A stretch of DNA of 20,455 nucleotides from DASXTB01 sp036505615 (GCA_036505615.1 DASXTB010000224.1:1-20455); one strand, 5' to 3'; shown: positions 7,036 to 15,079, counted from the first letter of the stretch. The notes: generated by a model not told the origin, from the sequence alone. Program-made: numbers and translations.

Positions 7036-8790
7036 ATGTCCGCTCGCTTGGGTGAAGTTCTCATAAAAAAGAATATGCTGACCAAGGATCAGCTAAACGA
7101 GGCCCTGTCTTTTCAGCGACAGAACGGGGGCCGTCTGGGCTCGATCCTGATCGCCAAGGGTTACGTCTCCGATGACGAGATCGCCAGCGTGCTGAGCATG
7201 CAGTACGACGTCCCATCGGTAAACCTGGAATATACCGAGGTCGATACCGATGTCATTAAATTGATACCGATCGACACAGCGATCAAATACCAGGTTTTGC
7301 CCATCAAGCGTTTCGGAACTACTCTTACCGTGGCCATCACCGATCCCACTAACGTCATGGCCATGGATGACTTGAAGTTCATGACCGGTTTTAACGTAGA
7401 GCCGGTGGTGGCTTCTGAGGGCTCCATCCGCGAGGCGATTGAGAAGTATTACGGCGGCAGCTATAACCTGCAGCTAAAGCAGGTCTATGACGAAATAGAC
7501 AAAAAGGACGAGAAAGAAAAGGATGAATATCAGCTTGAGGTCCAGGAAGAGGAAGAAGAACTCAGCATGGACCAGCTCCAACAATCGAGCGAAGAGGCGC
7601 CTATCATCAAGCTGGTCAACATGGTCCTCTACGATGCAATCCGGCGAGGCGCCAGCGACATCCACGTCGAACCTTACGAGAAGGAGTACCGTGTCCGCTA
7701 CCGCATAGACGGCATCCTTTACAACGTGATGAGCCCTCCTCTGCGACTTCGTGATGCGGTGACCTCCCGCCTGAAGATCATGTCCAAGCTGGACATTTCG
7801 GAAAAGCGGATACCACAAGATGGACGCATTAAGATCCGCATCAACATGAACGGCGTCAAGCGCGAAATCGACTTCCGCGTATCCGTGCTTCCCACGCTCT
7901 TCGGAGAAAAGGTAGTTCTCCGAATCCTGGACAAAGAAAAGCTCCCTTTGGATTTGACCAAGCTGGGGTTCGAGCAGAGTTCTCTGGACAGGTATCAGAA
8001 CGCTATTTCCCAGCCCTACGGGATGGTCCTTGTGACCGGGCCCACGGGAAGCGGAAAGACCAGTACTCTCTACACGTCGATTAACAAACTGAACACGTCC
8101 GACGTAAACATCATGACGGCCGAAGACCCGGTAGAATTTAACTTCGCCGGAATTAACCAGGTTCTGGTGAGGGAGCAAATCGGGCTCACCTTCGCTGCCG
8201 CGCTTCGGTCGTTCCTGCGTCAGGACCCCAATATTATTCTGGTGGGAGAAATTCGAGATTTTGAAACAGCGGAAATTGCCGTCAAGGCGGCATTGACCGG
8301 ACACCTGGTTTTGAGTACTCTACATACCAACGATGCGCCTTCCAGCATCAGCCGGTTGCTCAACATGGGAGTCGAGCCTTTCCTCGTTGCTACATCGGTG
8401 AACTTGATCTGCGCGCAACGTCTCATCAGGAAAGTGTGTTCGGAGTGCAAGAAAGAGTCGCCTACGCCCGTTAAGGCGCTGATCGATATCGGATTCAACG
8501 AGAAGGAAGCCTCACAAATCCGCACCTATAAAGGTGAAGGATGCAAAAATTGCAACAATACCGGTTATCGGGGACGGGTCGGGCTCTATGAGGTAATGGA
8601 CATTTCGCCGGCCATGAGAGATCTGATTCTGGTGGGCGCTTCTGCCACAGAGCTTAAGGCCAAGGCCCGCGACGAGGGGATGCTCACTCTGCGCGAGAGC
8701 GGGCTGTGCAAGATCCGGCTGGGGCTTACGACTATCGAGGAAGTGCTGCGCGAGACGGTCCGCATCGATTCTCCGGCGCAGAGCAAATAG
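7036..8790 (+). CDS. pilB: Type IV pilus extension ATPase PilB
   Basis: This 584-aa hexameric cytoplasmic ATPase powers pilus assembly. The N-terminal MshEN domain (about 1-140) shows two tandem motif copies beginning RLGEVLIKKNML and RLGSILIAKGYV, the pattern linked to c-di-GMP binding. An acidic linker (about 150-188, very rich in E and K) follows. The motor has Walker A GPTGSGKT (335-342), an Asp box (TAEDPVE), Walker B IILVGEIRD (400-408) and a His box (GHLVLSTLHTNDA). A tetracysteine zinc site uses C468, C471, C503 and C506, which separates PilB/GspE from PilT. Linkage to pilT, pilC, pilS and pilA supports PilB rather than GspE. The start follows the prenyltransferase stop by 2 nt with no strong ribosome-binding site of its own. 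Confidence 0.96.
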   Translation: MSARLGEVLIKKNMLTKDQLNEALSFQRQNGGRLGSILIAKGYVSDDEIASVLSMQYDVPSVNLEYTEVDTDVIKLIPIDTAIKYQVLPIKRFGTTLTVAITDPTNVMAMDDLKFMTGFNVEPVVASEGSIREAIEKYYGGSYNLQLKQVYDEIDKKDEKEKDEYQLEVQEEEEELSMDQLQQSSEEAPIIKLVNMVLYDAIRRGASDIHVEPYEKEYRVRYRIDGILYNVMSPPLRLRDAVTSRLKIMSKLDISEKRIPQDGRIKIRINMNGVKREIDFRVSVLPTLFGEKVVLRILDKEKLPLDLTKLGFEQSSLDRYQNAISQPYGMVLVTGPTGSGKTSTLYTSINKLNTSDVNIMTAEDPVEFNFAGINQVLVREQIGLTFAAALRSFLRQDPNIILVGEIRDFETAEIAVKAALTGHLVLSTLHTNDAPSSISRLLNMGVEPFLVATSVNLICAQRLIRKVCSECKKESPTPVKALIDIGFNEKEASQIRTYKGEGCKNCNNTGYRGRVGLYEVMDISPAMRDLILVGASATELKAKARDEGMLTLRESGLCKIRLGLTTIEEVLRETVRIDSPAQSK

Positions 8791-8902
8791 CCATTCAGGG
8801 ACCGGCTTCCGGCCTGGTTAACAGCGTAACGAGCCCCACCAGGGGTCGGTGATAACCGTCACTAAGGGTAGGAGTGATAATCTAACTGTAAACCTCTTTA
8901 CG

Positions 8903-8910
8903 AAAAAGGA
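8903..8910 (+). promoter_or_regulatory. Ribosome-binding site fixing the GTG start of pilT
   Basis: AAAAAGGA ends 7 nt before the GTG at 8918, and no ATG is available nearby in frame. This is the best reason to accept the GTG start. The 127-bp pilB-pilT gap before it also contains GATAAT (about 8875-8880), a possible -10 element with no convincing -35. Confidence 0.6.
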
Positions 8911-8917
8911 ATAGCTC

Positions 8918-10015
8918 GTGCTTAGCCTAGCTGAAATGCTTCAGAAAGTCGTTGATATGAAAGGTTCCGACCTCCACCTTGGAACCAACACGCCCCCTCG
9001 AATTCGCGTGTCGGGCAAGCTTTTGCCATTGGACCACCCTCCGCTCACCCCGGCAGACACCAAGAAGCTGACTTACAGCGTCATGACGGACGCTCAGAAA
9101 TACAAGTTTGAAGAAAACCTGGAGCTGGACTTCAGCTTCGGAATCAAGGCCCTGGCTCGATTCCGAGGCAACGTTTTCACCCAGCGCGGCGCCGTCGCGG
9201 GCGTATTTCGTTTGATTCCGTTCGAAATCAAGTCTTTTGAAGACTTGCATCTGCCTCCGGTTGTCAAGAAGCTCTGCGACAAGCCCCGCGGTTTGGTCCT
9301 GGTCACCGGACCGACAGGAAGCGGAAAATCAACGACTCTGGCCTCCATGATCGACAAGATAAACAGCGAGCGCCACGACCACATTATTACCATAGAAGAT
9401 CCGATCGAGTTCATTCATAACCATAAGAAATGCCTCGTCAGCCAGCGGGAGGTGCACAGCGATACTCACTCATTCGCCAATGCGCTTCGCGTCGCTTTGC
9501 GCGAAGATCCCGATGTAGTGCTGATTGGCGAAATGCGCGACCTGGAAACCATTGAGATGGCGTTGCGCATCGCCGAGACCGGGCACCTCACCTTTGCCAC
9601 TCTGCACACAAACTCGGCGGCCTCCACAATTAACCGAGTGGTGGACGTCTTTCCCTCCAATCAGCAATCCCAGATTCGCGCGCAACTGTCGCTCGTTCTG
9701 GAGGGAATTCTCTGCCAGACGCTCATCCCTCGCTCCAACGGAGAGGGGCGGACCATGGCTATGGAAATACTGCTGCCTAACTCCGCGATCCGCAACCTGA
9801 TACGCGAGGACAAAATCCATCAGATTTATTCGGCTATGCAAACCGGACAGGAGAAGTTTGGGATGCAGACCTTCAACCAGGGTCTGGCATCGCTCTTTTT
9901 GAGCAAGCAGATCACTCTGGAGGAATGTCTGGCCCGATCGTCCAATGTCGATGAATTGCAGGAAATGATCAAACGCGGTGTGGGGGCGCCGCAGGCACAG
10001 TACAAAGTAGGATAG
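8918..10015 (+). CDS. pilT: Type IV pilus retraction ATPase PilT
   Basis: This 365-aa hexameric ATPase disassembles pili and drives twitching. It has a PAS-like N-terminal domain (LQKVVDMKGSDLHL..), Walker A GPTGSGKS (131-138), an Asp box (TIEDPIEF), Walker B VVLIGEMRD (200-208), a His box (GHLTFATLHTNSA), and the AIRNLIRE retraction motif (290-297) that is diagnostic for PilT. It lacks the tetracysteine site and long N-terminal domain of PilB. It starts at GTG with a good ribosome-binding site. It lies between pilB and pilC, with a 13-nt gap to pilC. Length is normal for the family. Confidence 0.96.
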   Translation: MLSLAEMLQKVVDMKGSDLHLGTNTPPRIRVSGKLLPLDHPPLTPADTKKLTYSVMTDAQKYKFEENLELDFSFGIKALARFRGNVFTQRGAVAGVFRLIPFEIKSFEDLHLPPVVKKLCDKPRGLVLVTGPTGSGKSTTLASMIDKINSERHDHIITIEDPIEFIHNHKKCLVSQREVHSDTHSFANALRVALREDPDVVLIGEMRDLETIEMALRIAETGHLTFATLHTNSAASTINRVVDVFPSNQQSQIRAQLSLVLEGILCQTLIPRSNGEGRTMAMEILLPNSAIRNLIREDKIHQIYSAMQTGQEKFGMQTFNQGLASLFLSKQITLEECLARSSNVDELQEMIKRGVGAPQAQYKVG

Positions 10016-10028
10016 GAGTTCGGTAACA

Positions 10029-11243
10029 ATGCCTATATATCAATTTAAGGGAAAACGATACGGAAACGGCCTTCCTGTTATGGGTGAGAAATTCGCCCAA
10101 AACAAGCAGGCCTTGGCAATCCTTCTCCGCAACGAACAGATTCTGCCCATTTCGATCAAGGAAAAGGGGAAGGAGCTTTCCCTCCCTAAATTTCGATCGA
10201 AGGTCAAGGATAAGGAACTGGCTGTTTTTACCAAACAGTTTTCCGTAATGATTGATGCCGGACTTCCGCTGGTGCAGTGCTTGGACATCATGGCCACCCA
10301 GCACGAGAATCGAACCTTTCAAAACGTGTTGTTCCAGGTTCGAAATGACGTTGAAGCCGGGTCCACGCTGGCCGACGCCATGAAGCGCCATCCCAAGGTT
10401 TTCGACAACCTGTTTACCAACATGATCGCGGCGGGGGAAGCCGGCGGAATCCTGGATACGATTCTGCAGCGGCTCACTGTATTCATCGAAAAGATGGTTA
10501 AATTGAAGCGGGCAGTGCGCTCGGCTGCCATCTACCCCTCCGTCATACTCGTGGTAGCTATTGGCGTCGTCACCATAATCTTGCTCAAAGTAATTCCTGT
10601 TTTTGCCACTCTGTTTGAGGGTCTCGGCGCCGACCTCCCTTTGCCGACGTTAATTGTCATAAGATTGAGCCACCTCTTGGGAACTTTCTTCCCGTTTTTA
10701 CTGGGCGGGATTATCGTCATTGTCTTTGGGATTCGCTATTATTACAAGACTGACGCGGGGCGGCTCTTTATCGACAAATTCTTGCTGAGCCTTCCGATTT
10801 TCGGGATGGTACTGAAAAAGATTGCCGTGGCGCGCTTCTCACGCACGCTTTCAACGCTGCTGGTCAGCGGCATTCCTATCCTGGAAGGCCTGGACATCAC
10901 AGCCCGCACTGCGGGCAACAAGATCATCGAAAATGCGCTCCTCAGGACCCGCAAAACCGTCGAAGAGGGAAAAACCATTATCGAGCCGCTGAAGCAATCA
11001 GGTTTGTTCCCACCCATGGTCGTTCAGATGATAGGGGTGGGCGAGCAAACCGGCGAATTGGATCAGATGCTCACCAAAATTGCGGATTACTACGACGAAG
11101 AAGCCGACACTGCCATATCCAACTTCCTGACGCTATTGGAGCCGATGCTCATCGTCTTCCTGGGAGTTGTTGTGGGGGGCATTGTAATTTCAATGTACAT
11201 GCCACTGTTCACAATGATTTCCAAACTTTCCCAGTCACACTAA
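10029..11243 (+). CDS. pilC: Type IV pilus inner-membrane platform protein PilC
   Basis: This 404-aa protein is the GspF/PilC platform linking the PilB and PilT motors to pilin insertion. It contains two repeated cytoplasmic GspF domains, each opening with a conserved block (ELAVFTKQFSVMIDAGLPLVQ at about 72 and VARFSRTLSTLLVSGIPILEG at about 265). Hydrophobic segments lie at about 170-190, 210-235 and 372-392. The ATG has TAGGAG about 9 nt upstream, overlapping the pilT stop region. The gap to pilS is about 68 nt, with no clear terminator. Length and arrangement are typical. Confidence 0.95.
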   Translation: MPIYQFKGKRYGNGLPVMGEKFAQNKQALAILLRNEQILPISIKEKGKELSLPKFRSKVKDKELAVFTKQFSVMIDAGLPLVQCLDIMATQHENRTFQNVLFQVRNDVEAGSTLADAMKRHPKVFDNLFTNMIAAGEAGGILDTILQRLTVFIEKMVKLKRAVRSAAIYPSVILVVAIGVVTIILLKVIPVFATLFEGLGADLPLPTLIVIRLSHLLGTFFPFLLGGIIVIVFGIRYYYKTDAGRLFIDKFLLSLPIFGMVLKKIAVARFSRTLSTLLVSGIPILEGLDITARTAGNKIIENALLRTRKTVEEGKTIIEPLKQSGLFPPMVVQMIGVGEQTGELDQMLTKIADYYDEEADTAISNFLTLLEPMLIVFLGVVVGGIVISMYMPLFTMISKLSQSH

Positions 11244-11311
11244 AGCGAGACCCGGAGCGCTTCGATAGGGAAAGGGTTAGGCGATTCTGAGCACGCTTTT
11301 TGTTCTCTCAC

Positions 11312-12985
11312 ATGAACAAAAGCACTAAATCAGCAACAGAGCTGCGCCAGAGACTCCTCTCGGTGGTGATCCTCCGGGTCATCGTAATCACCCCGGTTTT
11401 GGCCTTTGCGGGCATTTTGAGGACGCAGCTCAGCGTCAAGGCCCTGGTAGCTTTTTGGGTCGCAATCTACGCTCTTTCTCTCTTCCATTTTCTGACCCTT
11501 CGCGTTCTATCCAACCTCACGATCAGTTTCTACATCCAGATGCTGTCAGATCTGGTATTCGTCACTCTTTTGATTCACCGATCGGGAGACTTCAACAGCA
11601 TCTTTATCCCGCTGTATCTGCTGGTAATCATCTATTCTTCAATGCTGGAACAGCGGCGCGGCGGCACAATCGCTACCTCGCTTTCAATAATCTGCTACGT
11701 CACTATCATCCTTCTGGGGTATTTTGGCTGGATTCCGTTTCCCACGTCGAGCCAGCTTTCCCAGGAGATTGTGTTTCGTATTGGTCTCAATCTGCTCAGT
11801 TTCATCGGCGTCGGCTCTTTGGGAATTTATCTCTCGGAACGGCTGCAAGTGGTGCGCCGGGAGCTCGGTCAGAAAGAAGACTCGCTGGCAGAACTTCAGG
11901 CGCTGCACAAGAACATTATTAACAGCATTCGAAGCGGCCTGTTCACTACCGATCTCCAGGGCGCGATCACCTCATTTAATCCGGCCGCGGAAGAGATCAC
12001 GCATTACAGCGGGCCAAGAGTCCTGGGCAGGGCCTGTTCGGTAATCATAGGACACTTGGGCATGCGGAGACTGATGTCTAGCGATTTTACCCGGCTGAAG
12101 CATGCGTTGCGAACAGAAGTATGGGCGCGAGACGCCGCGGGGCGATCGCGCTACTTTGGGTTCAGCGCGTCACCTCTTTTTTCCCAGTCTGATCAGATCA
12201 TCGGCTACATTATTTCTTTTCAAGATCTGACTGGGATCAAGAAGCTGGAAGAAGAAGTGCGACTGAAAGACAAAATGGCTGCCATTGGCAACCTGGCCGC
12301 AGGCATAGCGCACGAGCTCCGCAACCCTCTTGGTTCTATCGCGGGCAGCGTGCAGGTGTTAAAGAGCGATCTGGAGTTGACCGGCGATCGGGCTCAGCTT
12401 CTGGATATAGTGCTTCGGGAATCGGACCGGCTGAACAAGATCATTGAGGACTTCCTCTCTTATGCCAAGCCTAGGGATTCCATGATGAGACCGGTGGCCC
12501 TAGATAACGTGCTGGAGGAAACTCTGCAACTGGTGCGAAACGATCCCAAGTTCAGCGGTCACAAAATACTGGTCGATAAATCCAACAGCACACCTCCGTG
12601 TCTGGCCAATCCTGATCAGATTAAACAACTCTTCTGGAATCTGATAACCAACGCGATGAAGGCCATGCCAAACGGAGGAGAACTCAATATTCGAATTTCT
12701 CACTCCGACAAATACGTCAAGGCGGCATTTAAAGATCATGGAATCGGAATGTCGAGGCCCGAACGCAGCAGGTTGTTCCAGCCCTTTGCCAGCGGGTTTG
12801 TGAACGGGGTGGGACTGGGAATGGCAATCGTCTATCAGATCGTGCAGCGCCACCGGGGAAAAATCGCCGTCAAATCTAGAAAGCACAAGGGAACGACGAT
12901 TATCGTGGCGATTCCCCTGGATCGCCGCGTTTCTGAATCCCCAGCGTCTCAATCCGATGTCGTAGGGAGCGGTAAGAGAGATTGA
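11312..12985 (+). CDS. pilS: Sensor histidine kinase PilS of the PilS/PilR pair
   Basis: This membrane kinase of about 557 aa would sense pilin state and phosphorylate PilR. Six hydrophobic segments fill the first 175 residues. A PAS domain (about 200-308, opening NIINSIRSGLFTTD) and HisKA follow, with phosphoacceptor H334 in GNLAAGIAHELRNPLGS. The HATPase domain has an N-box (NLITNAMKAMPNGGE), a G1 box (DHGIGM) and a G2 box (GVGLGMAIV). Residue numbers use the ATG at 11312. An in-frame TTG at 11300 would add 4 residues, and neither start has a strong ribosome-binding site. The last strand (IIVAIPL) and the tail overlap the oppositely oriented pilR by 86 bp. The six-TM-PAS layout and the context favour PilS over other kinases. 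Confidence 0.93.
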   Translation: MNKSTKSATELRQRLLSVVILRVIVITPVLAFAGILRTQLSVKALVAFWVAIYALSLFHFLTLRVLSNLTISFYIQMLSDLVFVTLLIHRSGDFNSIFIPLYLLVIIYSSMLEQRRGGTIATSLSIICYVTIILLGYFGWIPFPTSSQLSQEIVFRIGLNLLSFIGVGSLGIYLSERLQVVRRELGQKEDSLAELQALHKNIINSIRSGLFTTDLQGAITSFNPAAEEITHYSGPRVLGRACSVIIGHLGMRRLMSSDFTRLKHALRTEVWARDAAGRSRYFGFSASPLFSQSDQIIGYIISFQDLTGIKKLEEEVRLKDKMAAIGNLAAGIAHELRNPLGSIAGSVQVLKSDLELTGDRAQLLDIVLRESDRLNKIIEDFLSYAKPRDSMMRPVALDNVLEETLQLVRNDPKFSGHKILVDKSNSTPPCLANPDQIKQLFWNLITNAMKAMPNGGELNIRISHSDKYVKAAFKDHGIGMSRPERSRLFQPFASGFVNGVGLGMAIVYQIVQRHRGKIAVKSRKHKGTTIIVAIPLDRRVSESPASQSDVVGSGKRD

Positions 12986-14285
12986 GCAGCCGCGCAGCCT
13001 GGGCCTGATTCCCGTCCGATTGTTTTAGCGCGGCCAGTATCAGCTGCGTCTCCTTGCTTCTCAGGTACTCTTCCAGGTCCATCCCTTCCGGAGGAAAGCT
13101 GTCAACGGCTGCAGCGCTGGCTGTCTTCTTCGAGACCTCAGAAAAATTCGGCAGCCGCTCTACTTGAATAGTGTCTGTTGTCTCCAGCGCCACGGCTCGT
13201 TCAATTACATTTTCCAACTCGCGAACATTCCCGGGCCAATGGTAGACCTCCAAGGCTTTCATCGCTTCGGCTGATACGCGCCCTATTCTCTTCCCGGTAG
13301 CTTGCGTATAACGGCTCAAAAAGTGATTCAACAGCTCTCGCAGATCCTCCGGTCGCTCTCGCAGAGGAGGAATATGGATAGGAATTACGGCAATTCGGTA
13401 GTACAAATCCTCGCGAAATTCGCCGCGTCGAATCTGTTCCTGAAGATCCCGATTGGTGGCGGCAATCAAGCGCACATCAATGGGAATCTCGTCGGTTCCT
13501 CCCACCGGACGGATCTTTTTTTCCTGCAGCACTCGCAACAGCTTGACCTGCATGGCCAGACTCATTTCCCCGACCTCATCGAGGAACAGGGTTCCACCTT
13601 CGGCCGATTCAAACAGTCCCTTTTTATCTTTGTTGGCGCCGGTAAAAGAACCCTTCATGTAGCCAAAGAGTTCGCTCTCAAGCAAGGTCTCCGGGAAGGC
13701 CCCACAGTTGATGGAAACGAAGGGCATTTCCTTTCTTTCGCTGGCGTCATGAACGGCGCGTGCGATCAACTCTTTTCCCGTTCCGCTCTCTCCGGTGATG
13801 AGGATTGTGCTGCTTGACGACGACAGTGAGCCGACCAGCTTGTAGATCTTCAACATCGGTGGGCTCACTCCGATGAGCATTCGGTCGCCCTGTTGCTCTT
13901 TCAGCTTCACTTTTCGGCGGACATCGCGGCTCTGCAAAGCAGTTGCCACCAGCGTCTTTAGTTCTTCGATATCGAATGGCTTGGTGATGTAGTCGAAGGC
14001 GCCCAATTTAGTGGCTTCGATGGCGCTATCGGAGCTGGCATAGGCGGTAATGAAGATGAACTGCGTTTCAGGAGCATCGCGGCGGCTATGCCTCAGCACC
14101 TCGATACCTGACATTGTTGGCATCTTCAGGTCGCTGATTACCAGGTCGAAGTGGCCTGTCCGTATTCGCTCGATCGCCTTTTCAGGGTCTTCTTCCGACT
14201 CAACCCCGTAGCCGGCGCGCGCCAGTCCGATTTCGAGCACGGTCCGCATACTGGGCTCATCATCTAGGACCAGAATTTTTGCCAT
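12900..14285 (-). CDS. pilR: Sigma54-dependent response regulator PilR
   Basis: This 461-aa activator is the presumed partner of PilS and activator of pilA. The receiver has D8-D9, phosphoacceptor D52 (ISDLKMPTMSG) and K102 (YITKPF). The AAA+ domain has Walker A GESGTGKE (165-172), a sigma54-contact loop reading GSFTGA (212-217, a natural variant of GAFTGA) and Walker B GTLFLDEVGE. The C-terminal Fis-type HTH is NQAQAARLLNLSYRSLRHRIE. I chose the ATG at 14285; an in-frame TTG at 14315 would add 10 unconserved residues. In Myxococcus and Geobacter pilR lies on the same strand between pilS and pilA. Here it is inverted, convergent with and overlapping pilS, and divergent from pilA. Confidence 0.92.
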   Translation of the reverse strand: MAKILVLDDEPSMRTVLEIGLARAGYGVESEEDPEKAIERIRTGHFDLVISDLKMPTMSGIEVLRHSRRDAPETQFIFITAYASSDSAIEATKLGAFDYITKPFDIEELKTLVATALQSRDVRRKVKLKEQQGDRMLIGVSPPMLKIYKLVGSLSSSSSTILITGESGTGKELIARAVHDASERKEMPFVSINCGAFPETLLESELFGYMKGSFTGANKDKKGLFESAEGGTLFLDEVGEMSLAMQVKLLRVLQEKKIRPVGGTDEIPIDVRLIAATNRDLQEQIRRGEFREDLYYRIAVIPIHIPPLRERPEDLRELLNHFLSRYTQATGKRIGRVSAEAMKALEVYHWPGNVRELENVIERAVALETTDTIQVERLPNFSEVSKKTASAAAVDSFPPEGMDLEEYLRSKETQLILAALKQSDGNQAQAARLLNLSYRSLRHRIETLGIQKRGDPGESPR

Positions 14286-14443
14286 ATGACAGTTTTCGTC
14301 GAGAGAGGTTAACAATTTATGTCAGATAGTCGGAATAGAATGGTGATCCGGCTCATATCCGAATCTTATTTCCAATGAAAGGTAACCACAGAAATCTATT
14401 GCGGGCAAATACTTACAAAACCCTGGCCTGTTAGCCTACATGT

Positions 14444-14460
14444 TTGGGCATCAAATTGCT
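14444..14460 (+). promoter_or_regulatory. Sigma54-like (-24/-12) promoter of pilA
   Basis: The sequence TTGGGCATCAAATTGCT has the invariant GG (14446-14447) and GC (14458-14459) with the required 12-bp offset, plus a full TTGCT -12 block. Bases between GG and the spacer depart from TGGCACG, so the -24 half is only partial. Transcription would begin near 14471, about 110 nt before the pilA ATG. The adjacent gene is a sigma54 activator of the PilR type, and pilA promoters of this class are known in several genera, which supports the call. Confidence 0.55.
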
Positions 14461-14484
14461 CTCTCAAAAAGACGACTTTTAGTT

Positions 14485-14508
14485 CAACCTTTGAAGCCCA
14501 AAAGGTTG
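14485..14508 (+). other. Hairpin in the predicted pilA leader
   Basis: CAACCTTT (14485-14492) pairs perfectly with AAAGGTTG (14501-14508) over an 8-nt loop. A short outer pairing, CGACT (14473-14477) with AGTCG (14529-14533), could enclose it. If transcription starts near 14471 the structure lies close to the RNA 5' end, where it might stabilise the pilin mRNA. A binding site for a regulator is an alternative. Confidence 0.4.
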
Positions 14509-14581
14509 GCCGCAGTAGATCATGGAATAGTCGACACGAATAATTTAGGCAAGTATCTCACACACATAGGAGAAACATAAA

Positions 14582-15019
14582 ATGAACAAGCAAAAAGGGT
14601 TTTCGCTGATTGAGTTGCTGATCGTAGTGGCGATCATCGGCATCATCGCCGCCATCGCAGTCCCCAACCTGTTACAATCAAAGGCGGCGGCCAACGAAGC
14701 CAGCGCCATCGCTTCCTGCCGCAACCTGTGCACCGCTGAAATCACTTACTTCACGACCAAGGGCAGCGGCAAGTACGGCGCCCTGGCCGATTTGCAGAAC
14801 CAGGAGTTGATCGATAACGTGCTCGGCTCCGGGCAAAAGGACGGTTACAATTTCGCAGTTGCAGGCGCAGGCGCCACGGACAATTTCACGGTTACGGCCA
14901 CGCCGGTAACGGTGGGCAAGACCGGAAACCGCGGCTTCTTCACCGATGCCACTGCCGTTATTCGCTACACGCTGGATGGTTCAGCGCCGACTGCCGCCAG
15001 CCCCGCTCTTGGCAAGTAA
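14582..15019 (+). CDS. pilA: Type IV major pilin-like prepilin PilA
   Basis: This 145-aa prepilin has a six-residue leader (MNKQKG), a cleavage site before F7, and the mature N-terminus FSLIELLIVVAIIGIIAAIA with the essential Glu at mature position 5. The first helix continues to about residue 55. The globular part is small, about 90 residues, rich in Gly, Ala and Thr. The only cysteines are C46 and C50 in the helical part; the C-terminal disulfide loop common in proteobacterial pilins is absent. TAGGAGA lies about 9 nt before the ATG. A strong terminator follows at 15045-15075, so the gene is probably monocistronic and highly expressed. A minor pilin or pseudopilin is possible, but the pil context favours the major subunit. 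Confidence 0.92.
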   Translation: MNKQKGFSLIELLIVVAIIGIIAAIAVPNLLQSKAAANEASAIASCRNLCTAEITYFTTKGSGKYGALADLQNQELIDNVLGSGQKDGYNFAVAGAGATDNFTVTATPVTVGKTGNRGFFTDATAVIRYTLDGSAPTAASPALGK

Positions 15020-15044
15020 TTCGGTTGCGCTAGAAGGTACTCGT

Positions 15045-15075
15045 AAAGGCCCCGGACGACCCGGGGCCTTTTTTT
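15045..15075 (+). terminator. Rho-independent terminator of pilA
   Basis: An 11-bp perfect stem (15045-15055 with 15061-15071, core AGGCCCCGG/CCGGGGCCT) with a 5-nt loop is followed by an uninterrupted T run to 15075. It lies 26 nt after the pilA stop. The next gene can only start within or a few bases after the T run. Confidence 0.92.
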
Positions 15076-15079
15076 GTGG

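Larger units (their letters stand above)
14286..14581. other. pilR-pilA divergent intergenic region
   Basis: This 296-bp AT-rich spacer contains the control sequences for both pilR (leftward) and pilA (rightward). A sigma54-like promoter (14444-14460), a hairpin in the predicted leader (14485-14508) and the pilA ribosome-binding site TAGGAGA (about 14567-14573) are read on the plus strand. I see no confident promoter for pilR. No GEMM-type riboswitch core is recognisable. Confidence 0.55.

Noticed and set aside
7474..8304. 276-codon minus-strand open frame inside pilB
   Set aside because: Antisense shadow of the PilB motor domain, without motifs.
14286..14581. Possible GEMM (c-di-GMP/cGAMP) riboswitch before pilA
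   Set aside because: I cannot find the conserved GEMM core in this stretch; only a simple hairpin is visible.
15019..15074. pilA and the glycosyltransferase as one unbroken operon
   Set aside because: A strong intrinsic terminator separates them; any co-transcription would be by read-through only.
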